The notes: generated by a model not told the origin, from the letters alone. A stretch of 64,000 nucleotides of DNA from Acidithiobacillus sp. (GCA_028697715.1 JAQVDS010000003.1:80734-144733); one strand, 5' to 3'. Numbered from the stretch's first letter, positions 18,869 through 27,911 are shown. Numbers and translations: made by a program.

Positions 18869-19869
18869 CCGCCGTCTACCTTTCTTCTGGTACATTGTCC
18901 GTCGCCCCCATGATGGATTGGACAGACCGGCATTGTCGCTTTTTTCTGCGACAGGTCTGCCCCAGCTGCGTGCTCTACACCGAGATGGTTACTACCCCTG
19001 CCATCCTGCGCGGCAAGGATCCGGCCCGCTACCTGGATTTTGATCGGCAAGAATCTCCTTTGATCTTACAGTTGGGGGGCGATGACCCCGAGGCCATGGC
19101 ACGTGCCGCCCGCATCGCGCGCGATGAGTATGCCTATGCCGGGCTCAATCTCAATGTCGGCTGTCCCTCACCACGTGTCCAGAAAGGACGTTTTGGCGCC
19201 TGCCTGATGCGCGATCCGCTCCTCGTTCGGGAGCTCCTCGATGCCATGGCGAGCAGTGGCTTGCCAGTTAGCGTCAAGCACCGCCTCGGCCTGGACCGAG
19301 AGGAGCAGTATGAGGGCCTCGCCGATTTCGTGCGCAGCATTGGTCAGGGGAGCTGCAAACATTTTATCGTCCATGCGCGTAATGCCTGGTTGAAGGGTCT
19401 CAATCCGGCGGAAAATCGCGAGATACCGCCCCTGCGCTGGAACTGGGTGCAACGACTGAAGCAGGACTTTCCGGACTTTCGCATCGAACTCAATGGTGGG
19501 TTGCGCGATGCAGAGCAGGTCCTCGCCCTCTGGCCCAGTGTCGATGGCGTCATGCTGGGGCGCGCGGCATATCACTCGCCGCTGCTGCTCGCCCAGATCG
19601 AACAGGCCCTGGGCCGTCGTCAGGATCTGCCGCAACCGCGAGCGATATTGAATGCGCTCTTACCTTATGTAGATGCTTGGGGCGAACGCCTGCCGGCACC
19701 ACGTCTGCTGCGTCATTTACATGGTCTTTATGCTGGTCTTCCGGGGGCTAAGGCGTGGCGGCGCCTGCTCGGTTCGGCGCGGCCGGCTGAGTCCGCTGCC
19801 GTGGCGCTACGCCGAATGCTGCTTGTCTTGCAGAGCTGGCAGCAGGATGTGGTGCTGGAGCTCGGATGA
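18865..19869 (+). CDS. dusA: tRNA-dihydrouridine(20/20a) synthase
   Basis: FMN enzyme reducing uridines in the tRNA D-loop. The N-terminal segment TLSVAPMMDWTDRHCRFFLR has the DusA-type APMMDWTD. The catalytic region is LNLNVGCPSPRVQKGRFGAC with the active-site Cys, and HARNAWLKGLNPAENREIPP is characteristic of the DusA subgroup. The C-terminal helical domain includes RLLRHLHGLYAGLPGAKAWR. The start is set by the ATGA overlap with the DUF202 gene; an upstream in-frame start would lie wholly inside that gene. 334 residues is normal. Confidence 0.95.
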   Translation: MTAVYLSSGTLSVAPMMDWTDRHCRFFLRQVCPSCVLYTEMVTTPAILRGKDPARYLDFDRQESPLILQLGGDDPEAMARAARIARDEYAYAGLNLNVGCPSPRVQKGRFGACLMRDPLLVRELLDAMASSGLPVSVKHRLGLDREEQYEGLADFVRSIGQGSCKHFIVHARNAWLKGLNPAENREIPPLRWNWVQRLKQDFPDFRIELNGGLRDAEQVLALWPSVDGVMLGRAAYHSPLLLAQIEQALGRRQDLPQPRAILNALLPYVDAWGERLPAPRLLRHLHGLYAGLPGAKAWRRLLGSARPAESAAVALRRMLLVLQSWQQDVVLELG

Positions 19870-20561
19870 CGGACTGGGTCGCCTTTGATCTGGATGGCAC
19901 GCTTACCCGCGGCGAGACCATCGTCTCCTTCTACCGCACGGTGTTGGGTGAGGGCCGCGCCTTTCGCCTCCTGCTGCGCTCGCTGCCGATGCTTGGCGCC
20001 TACGCGTTGGGCTGGCGCAGTAATGGTGAGACCAAGGAGTGGGTGCTGCAACGCAGCCTTGCGGGTCGGTATCCCCAAGAATTCGAGCAGGGAACGATGG
20101 AATTCATAGATCGCGTGCTGCCCCGGCTTCTGCGCGATTCCGTATGGGATCGTCTGGCCCAGCACCGCGATCTGGGGCAGCGTCTGGTGCTGGTGACGGC
20201 AACGTTGGAACTCTACGCCCGCCCTTGGGCAGAGCAGGTCGGATTTGATGCGGTCATCGCTACCCGTCTAGCCACGGACGAATCCGGGCGTTTTACCGGT
20301 CGTTTGCAGGGCGCCAACTGTTGGGGACCTGAAAAGGCCCGCCGCCTGCGGGAAGATTTGGGTGTCAACAAACTGGCGTACGCCTACGGCAACAGTCGCG
20401 GAGATCGCGAGATGCTGGCCATGGCAGAAAACCCCGTGTGTATCTGTCGGGCCAACCGCTGGGGTGGCGACCTTCTCGCCTTGTCGGCCGAATCAGTCGC
20501 TAGCACGGTCATTACGCCCACTGTGCAGCAAAAACTCGAGAAAACTCCGGGTAACGGCTGA
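19866..20561 (+). CDS. HAD-IB family phosphatase
   Basis: Phosphatase of the HAD subfamily IB (phosphoserine phosphatase/PgpC-like). Motif I is AFDLDGTLTRGETIVSFY (residues 5-22), motif II is VLVTATLELYARPWAEQVG, and motif III/IV lies in GPEKARRLREDLGVNKLAYA and YGNSRGDREMLAMAENP. Substrate unknown; a phospholipid-type substrate is possible given the PgpC/YfhB resemblance. It overlaps dusA by four bases at its start and the convergent cbbR by 69 bases at its end. Confidence 0.88.
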   Translation: MTDWVAFDLDGTLTRGETIVSFYRTVLGEGRAFRLLLRSLPMLGAYALGWRSNGETKEWVLQRSLAGRYPQEFEQGTMEFIDRVLPRLLRDSVWDRLAQHRDLGQRLVLVTATLELYARPWAEQVGFDAVIATRLATDESGRFTGRLQGANCWGPEKARRLREDLGVNKLAYAYGNSRGDREMLAMAENPVCICRANRWGGDLLALSAESVASTVITPTVQQKLEKTPGNG

Positions 20562-21407
20562 GGGGCTCTTGCCTTTGCGCTGCACCGCGTGCCATTTGCG
20601 CAGGATGGGAAAGCCTTCTACGTCGAGAATGCACAGGGCTCCCGAGGCGAGTTCGGAGCTGATGGTGTGGCGTGCCAGGATGCCGAGGCCGAGGCCGCCA
20701 GCAACGAGTTGTTTGACTGCCTCGTTGCTGCTCAGGGTCATGCGGGGTTTGAGCTTGATGCCCTGCTCCGCAAGATAATTCTCCGCCGTGAGCCGTGTGC
20801 CCGACCCGGCTTCGCGCAGGATGAAGGGCTCCTTTCCCAGACGCGCCAGGGGAATGGATCTCTCTGCAGCCAGCGGATGCGAGGCCGCGGCGATGACGAC
20901 GATAGGATTGTCCAGAAAGGGTTGCGCAATCCCGTCGATCTCTTCGGGCACCTGGCCCATGATATAGACGTCATCGAGGTTCTCGCGCAGGCGCTCCAGG
21001 ATACTGTTGCGATTGACGATTTCCAGATGCGCCTCGATTCCTGGGTGCGCTGCACAGAACGCACCGAGCAGGCGAGGGGCAAAGTATTCTGCGGTGGAAG
21101 TGATACATAGCCGCAGTCTCCCGCGTTCGAGTTGCTGCTCCGCTGCCAGCTCATCGAGTAGGGATTCGAGATGCCGCTGCAACTCGCCGCCGGCTGCGGC
21201 GACAATCTCGCCGGCACTGGTCAGAAACAGTTTTTTTCCGACCTGTTCATAAAGGGAAACCCCGAGATTTTCTGATAACTGTTTGATCTGTAGTGATAAG
21301 GCCGAGGGCGTCTGGTGCAATTCCGCAGCTGCCTTGCTCATGCTAAGATGTCGCGCCAGTACCGTAAAAATACGTAATTGGTGTAGAGTGACCTGACGAA
21401 CAGACAA
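20493..21407 (-). CDS. cbbR: LysR-type regulator CbbR of the Rubisco/carboxysome operon
   Basis: Transcription activator of CO2-fixation genes. The 304-residue protein has an N-terminal winged helix-turn-helix (LHQLRIFTVLARHLSMSKAA, then LHQTPSALSLQIKQL) and the two-lobed effector domain of LysR regulators. It is transcribed away from cbbL, the standard cbbR position. The apparent start is TTG 21407, with GAGAAG weakly placed upstream; no better ATG fits. The 3' end is antisense to the HAD gene. Confidence 0.93.
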   Translation of the reverse strand: MSVRQVTLHQLRIFTVLARHLSMSKAAAELHQTPSALSLQIKQLSENLGVSLYEQVGKKLFLTSAGEIVAAAGGELQRHLESLLDELAAEQQLERGRLRLCITSTAEYFAPRLLGAFCAAHPGIEAHLEIVNRNSILERLRENLDDVYIMGQVPEEIDGIAQPFLDNPIVVIAAASHPLAAERSIPLARLGKEPFILREAGSGTRLTAENYLAEQGIKLKPRMTLSSNEAVKQLVAGGLGLGILARHTISSELASGALCILDVEGFPILRKWHAVQRKGKSPSAVTRSFLEFLLHSGRNDRASD

Positions 21408-21446
21408 GGTTTTACTTCTCCATATGGTAACGTTAATTATATTTTA

Positions 21447-21476
21447 CTTTACCTTACGGTAAAGCTTCTGTAAATT
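21447..21476 (+). promoter_or_regulatory. Candidate cbbL promoter and CbbR operator
   Basis: CTTTACC (21447-21453) and GGTAAAG (21458-21464) form a perfect 7-bp inverted repeat with spacer TTAC. Other T-N-A style half-sites (GGTAACGTTAAT) lie just upstream in the 128-base cbbR-cbbL gap. TTTACC (21448-21453), 17 bases, then TAAATT (21471-21476) is a plausible sigma-70 promoter overlapping the repeat. CbbR is known to bind such sites; the exact site here is inferred. Confidence 0.55.
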
Positions 21477-21535
21477 CGCGGCTGGAAGGCTATCTGCAGG
21501 TCAAATTGGTTTGGAACATTCTTTAGGAGGGATCT

Positions 21536-22954
21536 ATGGCTGGTAAATATGAAGCCGGCGTGAAGGAGTACCGCCAGACGTACTGGGCTCCTGACTACGT
21601 GCCGTTGGACTCGGATTTGTTGGCGTGCTTCAAGATCGTGCCGCAGCCGGGCGTGGATCGGGAAGAAGCGGCTGCGGCGGTTGCGGCAGAATCTTCTACC
21701 GGTACCTGGACCACGGTGTGGACCGACTTGCTCACCGATATGGACTACTACAAGGGCCGTGCCTATCGGATCGAAGACGTGCCTGGCGACGACACGGCAT
21801 TCTACGCCTTCATTGCCTACCCCATCGATCTCTTCGAGGAAGGTTCGGTCGTCAATGTATTCACTTCCTTGGTAGGTAACGTGTTTGGCTTCAAGGCCGT
21901 GCGCTCTCTGCGTCTGGAAGATGTCCGTTTCCCTTTGGCTTACGTGATGACCTGTAACGGTCCCTCCCACGGCATTCAGGTAGAGCGCGACAAGCTCGAC
22001 AAGTATGGGCGTCCGATGCTTGGCTGTACCATCAAGCCCAAGCTGGGTCTGTCGGCCAAGAACTATGGCCGTGCGGTGTACGAAGCCCTGCGTGGCGGCC
22101 TCGACTTCACCAAGGATGACGAGAACGTCAACTCTCAGCCCTTCATGCGCTGGCGTGACCGCTTCCTCTTCGTTGCCGACGCCATCCACAACGCCGAAGC
22201 GCAAACGGGTGAACGCAAGGGCCACTATCTGAACGTTACCGCCCCTTCACCGGAAGAGATGTATGAGCGTGCCGAGTTCGCCAAAGAGCTAGGCATGCCG
22301 ATCATCATGCATGACTTCCTGACCGGCGGCTTCTGCGCCAACACGGGTCTGGCCCGTTGGTGCCGGAAGAATGGTGTGCTGCTGCACATCCATCGCGCCA
22401 TGCACGCCGTGATCGACCGTAACCCGCATCATGGTATCCATTTCCGGGTCTTGACCAAGGCCCTGCGTCTGTCGGGTGGTGATCACCTGCACACCGGTAC
22501 CGTGGTCGGTAAATTGGAAGGCGACCGTGCCTCTACCCTTGGCTGGATCGACCTCTTGCGCGAATCCTATGTCCCCGAAGACCGCAGCCGCGGTATCTTC
22601 TTCGACCAGGATTGGGGCGCGATGCCCGGCGCTTTTGCAGTGGCCTCTGGCGGTATTCACGTTTGGCATATGCCTGCCTTGGTCAACATCTTCGGTGATG
22701 ACTCGGTGTTGCAGTTCGGTGGTGGTACCTTGGGGCACCCCTGGGGTAACGCCGCCGGCGCAGCCGCCAACCGGGTAGCGTTGGAAGCCTGTGTCGAGGC
22801 GCGCAATCGCGGTGTCGAGCTGGAGCGCGAAGGTAAGGAAATCCTGACCAACGCCGCCCGCCACTCACCGGAGCTGAAAATCGCTCTGGAGACCTGGAAG
22901 GAAATCAAATTCGAGTTCGATACCGTCGACAAGCTCGACGTACAGAACCGTTGA
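21536..22954 (+). CDS. cbbL: Form IA Rubisco large subunit
   Basis: Catalytic subunit fixing CO2 onto ribulose bisphosphate, here as carboxysome cargo. The 472-residue protein has the activation motif [17 protein letters not shown] with the carbamylated lysine at 193. It also has the N-terminal catalytic segment [17 protein letters not shown], loop 6 [11 protein letters not shown], and [20 protein letters not shown]. Immediate linkage to csoS2 and shell genes marks it as the carboxysomal (IAc-type) enzyme. AGGAGG precedes the ATG. Confidence 0.98.
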   Translation: MAGKYEAGVKEYRQTYWAPDYVPLDSDLLACFKIVPQPGVDREEAAAAVAAESSTGTWTTVWTDLLTDMDYYKGRAYRIEDVPGDDTAFYAFIAYPIDLFEEGSVVNVFTSLVGNVFGFKAVRSLRLEDVRFPLAYVMTCNGPSHGIQVERDKLDKYGRPMLGCTIKPKLGLSAKNYGRAVYEALRGGLDFTKDDENVNSQPFMRWRDRFLFVADAIHNAEAQTGERKGHYLNVTAPSPEEMYERAEFAKELGMPIIMHDFLTGGFCANTGLARWCRKNGVLLHIHRAMHAVIDRNPHHGIHFRVLTKALRLSGGDHLHTGTVVGKLEGDRASTLGWIDLLRESYVPEDRSRGIFFDQDWGAMPGAFAVASGGIHVWHMPALVNIFGDDSVLQFGGGTLGHPWGNAAGAAANRVALEACVEARNRGVELEREGKEILTNAARHSPELKIALETWKEIKFEFDTVDKLDVQNR

Positions 22955-22993
22955 TTTTCTGGCTAATGCATTTGCTTCAGGAAGGAGTCCATC

Positions 22994-23323
22994 ATGGCTG
23001 AAGTTCAAGATTACAAGCAGGTACGGCGTTACGAGACCTTCTCGTATCTCCCGCCAATGTCGGCGGAACAGATCCGCGCGCAGGTGCAGTACATCATCGC
23101 CCAGGGCTGGAACCCGGCGGTGGAACACGTGGAGCCGGAACGTTCCTTCAACCACTATTGGTACATGTGGAAGCTGCCCATGTTTGGTGAGCGGAACGTT
23201 GATACCGTTCTTGCCGAGCTCGAGGCTTGCCGCCGCGAGTACCCCAAGCATCTCGTTCGTTTGATCGGCTACGACAACTATACCCAGAGTCAGGGTCTGG
23301 CCTTCGTAGTGTATCGCGGCTAG
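22994..23323 (+). CDS. cbbS: Form IA Rubisco small subunit
   Basis: 109-residue small subunit capping the L8S8 Rubisco. Motifs include [20 protein letters not shown] near the N-terminus, [12 protein letters not shown] and [20 protein letters not shown]. It lies 39 bases after cbbL with ribosome site GGAAGGAG. A strong hairpin follows, separating the Rubisco pair from the shell genes. Confidence 0.98.
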   Translation: MAEVQDYKQVRRYETFSYLPPMSAEQIRAQVQYIIAQGWNPAVEHVEPERSFNHYWYMWKLPMFGERNVDTVLAELEACRREYPKHLVRLIGYDNYTQSQGLAFVVYRG

Positions 23324-23343
23324 TAAGCCGAACAGATCGATCA

Positions 23344-23373
23344 TTGGCACCTGGCAAGCATGCCGGGTGCCAA
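23344..23373 (+). other. Strong hairpin between cbbS and csoS2
   Basis: TTGGCACCTGGCA (23344-23356) pairs with TGCCGGGTGCCAA (23361-23373) over 13 bp, with one G-U pair and loop AGCA. No T-run follows (next bases GTTAAGG), so full termination is unlikely. It is well placed to protect the cbbLS 3' end or to block exonuclease, keeping Rubisco mRNA above shell mRNA. That role is inferred. Confidence 0.75.
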
Positions 23374-23387
23374 GTTAAGGGGGACGT

Positions 23388-25850
23388 ATGTCGGATTCAT
23401 CAGCATCCGGTCCAATGCGGGGCCGGGCTTTGGCGCAGGAGAAGCGGCGCCAGCAGGCAATGCGTAGGCAGGGTGGCGGCGCGGCCAAGCCGGTCGTTGC
23501 GCCTTCCGCGCCAAAGTCTGGGAACAATCAGGAAACGCGGGTCGCTCCCGCTCTTGAGGTCCATTCCGAGAAGATGGCGATTCGTGGCAGCGGGCGTGAG
23601 GCAGCCTTGGCCCATCGCGCCATGCGCTGCGCTGGGGCTCAATGCTGGGCCGATCCGCAGCAGCGCCAAGTGCGTCATCGCGGTCAAAGACCCGCAGCAG
23701 TAACTCCGACGGTAACGCCAGCAGTCAGCGAAGAGGCAGCACCCGCTTTGATTCCCGGAGTAGAGGAGGAATTCCTGGATTCCGTCTGTGAACTCGTCGA
23801 GCAAAGCCCCGAAAGCTTTGGTTGGCGTGAACGCCCGGTGCGGCAACTCTGTCGCGCACGGCGGCAGACCCTGGCGCAGCGGGGCAAGGCCGCACTCACC
23901 GTTGTACGCGGTCTGAGTTCCGCGGCCGCTCGTTTGCGTTACCTGGAAAATGGCAGTGCGCGGGAGTTCGCCAAATTGCGGCGCGAGGAACAGGCGCAGC
24001 GGGGACGCGGGTTTGCCAAGGGTGGCGCTGATGCCGCCGGTAAACGACGTGCAAAGAAGTTTCGCAAGGTCGAGGAAGGCACGACCTTGGCTGGCTCTAT
24101 GGTTACCGGTACGCAAGTGGAGCGCAGCGACGCGGTTACCGGCAATGAGATGGGCACTTGTCGGCCCATCACGGGAACCGAATATATTGGTGCTGAGCAA
24201 TTTGATCAGTTCTGTGGCGAGCGTCCTGCGGCCAGTCCAGCCAAGGTAACGGTGACCAGTACCTCCGGTCGGCAACAGGTCTCTGGTACCCAGGTCGGAC
24301 GCTCCGCATCGGTCACCGGTGACGAGTCCGGCGCATGTCGCAATGTGACTGGCTCGGAATACCTCAGCAGTGAAAGCTTCCAGAGCTTCTGCAATGCCAA
24401 GCTCCCAGAGCGTCCAGCAAAGGTGATCACGGGCAGCACGCAAAAGAATGCGCTCCCTGTAACGGGCAGTGATGAATCGCGTGCCAATCGTGTGACTGGC
24501 TTTGAGGCCGGGGCGCAGCGGAGCATTACGGGTTCCCAATACTGGGATGCGGGCGTCGCCAAGATGACCATCAATGGTGCTCCGCGTAAGGTGGCGGAAA
24601 CGCATACCTTTGCCGGTCGCACGGTGTCTGGAACAGCGGTAGATGGCAGTCAGCGCATTACCGGTCTGGAGCCGGGTGCGTGTCGGCAGCTGACGGGTAC
24701 CGAGTACTTGAGTCTGGAAAACTACCAGACCCTGTGTAACACCAAGCCGTCGCCGTCGCCGGCCAAAGTTGGGACGGTTGCGACGGACAAGGGGCAGCGG
24801 GTCACTGGTAATCTCGTGGATCGCTCCGAGAAGGTTACAGGCAACGAGCCGGGCTCTTGTCAGCGGGTCACGGGTACCGGTTACAACAGCCCTATTCTGT
24901 GCGGGGGTGGTGTTGATAAAGTCCAGAGCATGACCAGTCTCGCTGGATCGACCATTACCGGGACGGGGATGGATCATCGCCCAAAAATGACAGGTGACGA
25001 GCAGGGAGGGTGCTGGCCCGTCACCGGAACCGAATATCATGGGCAAGAGCAATTTGCCCACTGCGCGAGCACCCCGCAGGCGGAAGCAGCAAAGGTTGCC
25101 GTCAGTCGTACGGCAAAAGGTCAGTGGGTTAGCGGACCCGCTATGGAGCCGGCAGAGAATGTCACCGGCAACGAAGCGGGTGAGGATCTGGCGGTTTCCG
25201 GCACGCCCTACCAAGGTGAGGAAATGGGTACCGTGGCCACGGCACCGGCTGGCACTTGTGCTTGTGATGGCTGTTCCTACAAGCAGAAGGCTATGGCGTG
25301 GGATGCCATGCAAGGCGGCACGGCCGGCAGTCAACGCTTTGTGCCCGCACCAGCCGCATCAGCGCCGGTCGCTAGCACGCCTGTACCCGCTCAGGACTTC
25401 AGTATTGTCCCTCCTGCCCGGCAGGGGCGCAGCCGAATCACTGGTAACGCGTTTGAGCAGAGCGGTCGCATCACGGGACCGGTCAATCTGGCGCGCGGCC
25501 TGATTACCGGTACTCCAGAGTTTCGCAGTCGTGAGCCGCAATCGGACAGCGCCCTGCCGCCGGCAGCGGAGATGCTAGCAGCGCCTGAGGCCGCCGCACC
25601 AGAACGGGGTGCGTGGCAGATCACCGGCGATGACTGGAGCCGTAACGCTCGGGTTACCGGTACTGAAGGAGCCTGGGCGCAGGGACGCAATCCTACCCAG
25701 CGCGGCGCGGTTCGCAGCTGCGTGATGAGTGCCGGGGTCAACCGCAATCAGGCTCTGGCTGCACCGCTGAGCGATTCCAAGGTTACTGGCAGTAGTGGCA
25801 GCGCCCGCAAAGGCGCGGCAGTCACCTACTCTGGTGGCGCAAGGGGATAA
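23388..25850 (+). CDS. csoS2: Carboxysome assembly protein CsoS2
   Basis: Intrinsically disordered scaffold that binds Rubisco and shell during alpha-carboxysome assembly. The 820 residues divide into three parts. The N-region has four basic repeats (for example RALAQEKRRQQAMRRQG, CRARRQTLAQRGKAAL, AKLRREEQAQRGRG) that bind Rubisco. The M-region, from about residue 235, has seven repeats of the type VTGTQ...VTGNE.G.C..ITGTEY, with paired cysteines. The C-region runs from about residue 650 and ends in SGSARKGAAVTYSGGARG. One middle repeat lacks the cysteines, and the seventh is degenerate. A -1 frameshift signal lies in repeat six, so two products are expected. Ribosome site AAGGGGG precedes ATG 23388. 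Confidence 0.96.
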   Translation: MSDSSASGPMRGRALAQEKRRQQAMRRQGGGAAKPVVAPSAPKSGNNQETRVAPALEVHSEKMAIRGSGREAALAHRAMRCAGAQCWADPQQRQVRHRGQRPAAVTPTVTPAVSEEAAPALIPGVEEEFLDSVCELVEQSPESFGWRERPVRQLCRARRQTLAQRGKAALTVVRGLSSAAARLRYLENGSAREFAKLRREEQAQRGRGFAKGGADAAGKRRAKKFRKVEEGTTLAGSMVTGTQVERSDAVTGNEMGTCRPITGTEYIGAEQFDQFCGERPAASPAKVTVTSTSGRQQVSGTQVGRSASVTGDESGACRNVTGSEYLSSESFQSFCNAKLPERPAKVITGSTQKNALPVTGSDESRANRVTGFEAGAQRSITGSQYWDAGVAKMTINGAPRKVAETHTFAGRTVSGTAVDGSQRITGLEPGACRQLTGTEYLSLENYQTLCNTKPSPSPAKVGTVATDKGQRVTGNLVDRSEKVTGNEPGSCQRVTGTGYNSPILCGGGVDKVQSMTSLAGSTITGTGMDHRPKMTGDEQGGCWPVTGTEYHGQEQFAHCASTPQAEAAKVAVSRTAKGQWVSGPAMEPAENVTGNEAGEDLAVSGTPYQGEEMGTVATAPAGTCACDGCSYKQKAMAWDAMQGGTAGSQRFVPAPAASAPVASTPVPAQDFSIVPPARQGRSRITGNAFEQSGRITGPVNLARGLITGTPEFRSREPQSDSALPPAAEMLAAPEAAAPERGAWQITGDDWSRNARVTGTEGAWAQGRNPTQRGAVRSCVMSAGVNRNQALAAPLSDSKVTGSSGSARKGAAVTYSGGARG
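24980..25025 (+). promoter_or_regulatory. Predicted programmed -1 ribosomal frameshift signal in csoS2
   Basis: The heptamer C CCA AAA (24980-24986) is in the correct zero-frame phase (codons for Pro532 and Lys533) and fits X XXY YYZ exactly. After a 6-base spacer, GGTGACG (24993-24999) pairs perfectly with CGTCACC (25019-25025), and an inner AGCA/TGCT stem (25000-25003, 25011-25014) extends it. Slippage meets TGA at 24995-24997, giving a product of about 536 residues that lacks the C-region. Two CsoS2 forms made by frameshifting are established in Halothiobacillus neapolitanus; the signal here is read from sequence. Confidence 0.72.
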
Positions 25851-25859
25851 GGCGCAGGT

Positions 25860-27416
25860 ATGGATACGCGAAGAAAAATGCGGCACCTACGCCAGAGTGC
25901 TTCGTCTTCGGCGCCAGCGATGTCGATGGCACAACGCTACTCTTCGCAGGGGCAAGCGCCTCTTGCCGCAAATGGTATAGCAGCTGAGCATCCCGCCTGC
26001 ACCGCACTGCCTCACCGCTCCTGTCGTCATCCGTTGACGAATGTGGTGGAGAATGTTCGGCTCGGTCACTGTGAGGACGGCGTCAAAGGTCGCTTTGATG
26101 CGATCCTGCCCGTATTGCAGGAAGTGGCCGCCCGCGGGCTGGGTAGTGGGTACGCGGAAAATGCACAACGCTTGGCTCAGGAGCGTCTGGGCTTTTCCTT
26201 CCCGGAAAATCTGCTCGAAAACGCCTGGGTCCGGGGTTTTGATATGCGTTCCCTCTTTGCCAGCGCCACGTTTGCTGCACTGGAACTGGGTGTGGCGCGT
26301 TTTTCTCAGCGTCTGCGCGAGGAATTGCAGGCCGGTGAGAATGTCGATGCGATGTTGGTGGACTGTGGTTTTCACGCCATGAACCTTTCGCTCTGCGCCG
26401 ACGGTCGTCTGAAGGGTTTTTTGCCCTATGTGCTGCGTATGCCAGCGGGACACCTGCTGCGTCGCAGTGCTTTCGCGGGCACGCTTTTCGATGTGGAAAG
26501 GGATGTCGAGGACTGGCAGGCGACCGAATTGCGCCGGTATCGCGAAGGGTTCCCGACTACGGCAGATGTGCCGACCCGCTACCTGAAGGTTGCGGTGTAT
26601 CATGGTAGCTCCCTCGATCCGACGCACGAGGGGTGTGCAGCGCATGGCAGCAATGAGAGCTTGGCGCTGGAAATGGCGATGCAGCGGCTGCAGGCGTTCC
26701 GTGAAGCCATCGAAAACGAGTTCTGTTGCGGTGCCAGCACCGACATTTTACTGATTGGGTTGGATACGGATACCGATGCCATTCGTATCCATGTGCCGGA
26801 TGCCAAGGGCAACCTGAGCGCCTATCGCTACGTCGATAACGCACAAGTGTATCGGCAAACGCTGGAGATGGATGCCGACCGCGCCCGTCTCGCCGTCTAC
26901 GAGGCGATTCGTGTCGCGGCTGAGTCATCAGGCTGGGGACAGGGGGAAGGCATGCCCCATGACGGTATGCGTCGCCTCATTGCCACTTTGTTGATCAATA
27001 ATCTGAGCCAGATCGAATACGTGGCGGATCGGGTGGGTGGGTGGTACCCAGATGCTGGGCATGACGAGCGTTTTATTAGTGTGGGTGATGGTTTTCAGGA
27101 ATTGCAGATGCGCAATGTCGCCTATTACGCCCGTCTCGATACAGTAGAAGAGGGCGCTGCGGATCTTGATGTAGGCATCAAGATCTTCAAGCATCTCAAT
27201 GTCGAACGGCAGTTGCCGATTCCCATGGCGCTGCACTATCGCTATGACTCGCGCGTTCCCGGGAATCGTGAACGAGTAGTGAGCAAGTTGCAGCGGGTGG
27301 CAGATGCAATCCGTCAGCGCTACGCGCAGCTCGATCGTGATGGCTGGCTGTATCTGCATGGCAGCGTTCAGGATCTGCCTTTGGGAAGCGCGTTGGAGGA
27401 GGTGGATTTGGCATGA
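25860..27416 (+). CDS. csoS3: Carboxysomal carbonic anhydrase CsoSCA (CsoS3)
   Basis: Epsilon-type (beta-derived) carbonic anhydrase inside the shell, converting bicarbonate to CO2 next to Rubisco. The 518-residue protein has probable zinc ligands Cys179 (in SLCADGRLKG), His248 (in VAVYHGSSLD) and Cys259 (in PTHEGCAAHG). Their spacings of 69 and 11 match Cys173/His242/Cys253 of the H. neapolitanus enzyme. A disordered, arginine- and serine-rich N-terminus (about 50 residues) is the usual CsoS2-binding region. It starts 9 bases after csoS2 and overlaps csoS4A by four bases. Confidence 0.96.
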   Translation: MDTRRKMRHLRQSASSSAPAMSMAQRYSSQGQAPLAANGIAAEHPACTALPHRSCRHPLTNVVENVRLGHCEDGVKGRFDAILPVLQEVAARGLGSGYAENAQRLAQERLGFSFPENLLENAWVRGFDMRSLFASATFAALELGVARFSQRLREELQAGENVDAMLVDCGFHAMNLSLCADGRLKGFLPYVLRMPAGHLLRRSAFAGTLFDVERDVEDWQATELRRYREGFPTTADVPTRYLKVAVYHGSSLDPTHEGCAAHGSNESLALEMAMQRLQAFREAIENEFCCGASTDILLIGLDTDTDAIRIHVPDAKGNLSAYRYVDNAQVYRQTLEMDADRARLAVYEAIRVAAESSGWGQGEGMPHDGMRRLIATLLINNLSQIEYVADRVGGWYPDAGHDERFISVGDGFQELQMRNVAYYARLDTVEEGAADLDVGIKIFKHLNVERQLPIPMALHYRYDSRVPGNRERVVSKLQRVADAIRQRYAQLDRDGWLYLHGSVQDLPLGSALEEVDLA

Positions 27417-27664
27417 GAATCATGCGGGTGGAAAAGACACTGGTCTCTACCAATCGCATCGCCGAGATGGGGCATCGTCCTTTGCTCGTGGTGCAGGAAA
27501 AGGAAGGTGGTACGCGTTCGGTCGCGGTCGACGCGGTCGGCTGTATCCCTGGTGACTGGGTCATCTGCGTCGGTTCCTCGGCAGCACGGGAGGCCGCTGG
27601 ATCCAAGGATTACCCATCGGACCTCACAATTATCGGTATCATCGACAACTGGACGCCGGCCTGA
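27413..27664 (+). CDS. csoS4A: Carboxysome pentameric vertex protein CsoS4A
   Basis: 83-residue BMC-P (EutN/CcmL) protein closing the icosahedral vertices of the shell. Recognised by MRIMRVEKTLVSTNRIAEMG, then RPLLVVQEKEGG, VAVDAVGCIPGDWVICVGSS and IIGIIDNW at the end. ATGA overlap with csoS3; the partner csoS4B begins one base after the stop. Confidence 0.96.
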   Translation: MRIMRVEKTLVSTNRIAEMGHRPLLVVQEKEGGTRSVAVDAVGCIPGDWVICVGSSAAREAAGSKDYPSDLTIIGIIDNWTPA

Positions 27665-27665
27665 G

Positions 27666-27911
27666 ATGGAAATCATGTGCGTTCAGTCCGATCTGGTTAC
27701 GACACGCCGAATTCCCGGCTTGAAGCAGGCATCGTTACGGATATTGCGTGATAGTAACGGGAAGATGGTGGTGGCAACGGATCCGGTCGGTGTCCCCAAG
27801 GGCAAGTGGGTGTTTACCGTGTCCGGTTCGGCAGCGCGCTATGCGCAGGGTGATTTCGAGGTCCTCACTGACCTTACCATTGGTGGCATCATCGATTTTT
27901 GGGAACCCTGA
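27666..27911 (+). CDS. csoS4B: Carboxysome pentameric vertex protein CsoS4B
   Basis: 81-residue second BMC-P vertex protein: MEIMCVQSDLVTTRRIPGL, then ASLRILRDSNGK, VATDPVGVPKGKWVFTVSGS and GGIIDFWEP. ATG 27666, one base after the csoS4A stop, gives the expected size. An in-frame upstream start at 27507 would add residues lying inside csoS4A and unlike the family. Its stop codon lies in the loop of a terminator-like hairpin. Confidence 0.95.
   Translation: MEIMCVQSDLVTTRRIPGLKQASLRILRDSNGKMVVATDPVGVPKGKWVFTVSGSAARYAQGDFEVLTDLTIGGIIDFWEP

Noticed and set aside
23400..25334. A 644-codon minus-strand open frame opposite csoS2
   Set aside because: csoS2 is certain from its repeats. The antisense frame is a by-product of GC-rich repeat codons and shows no domain.
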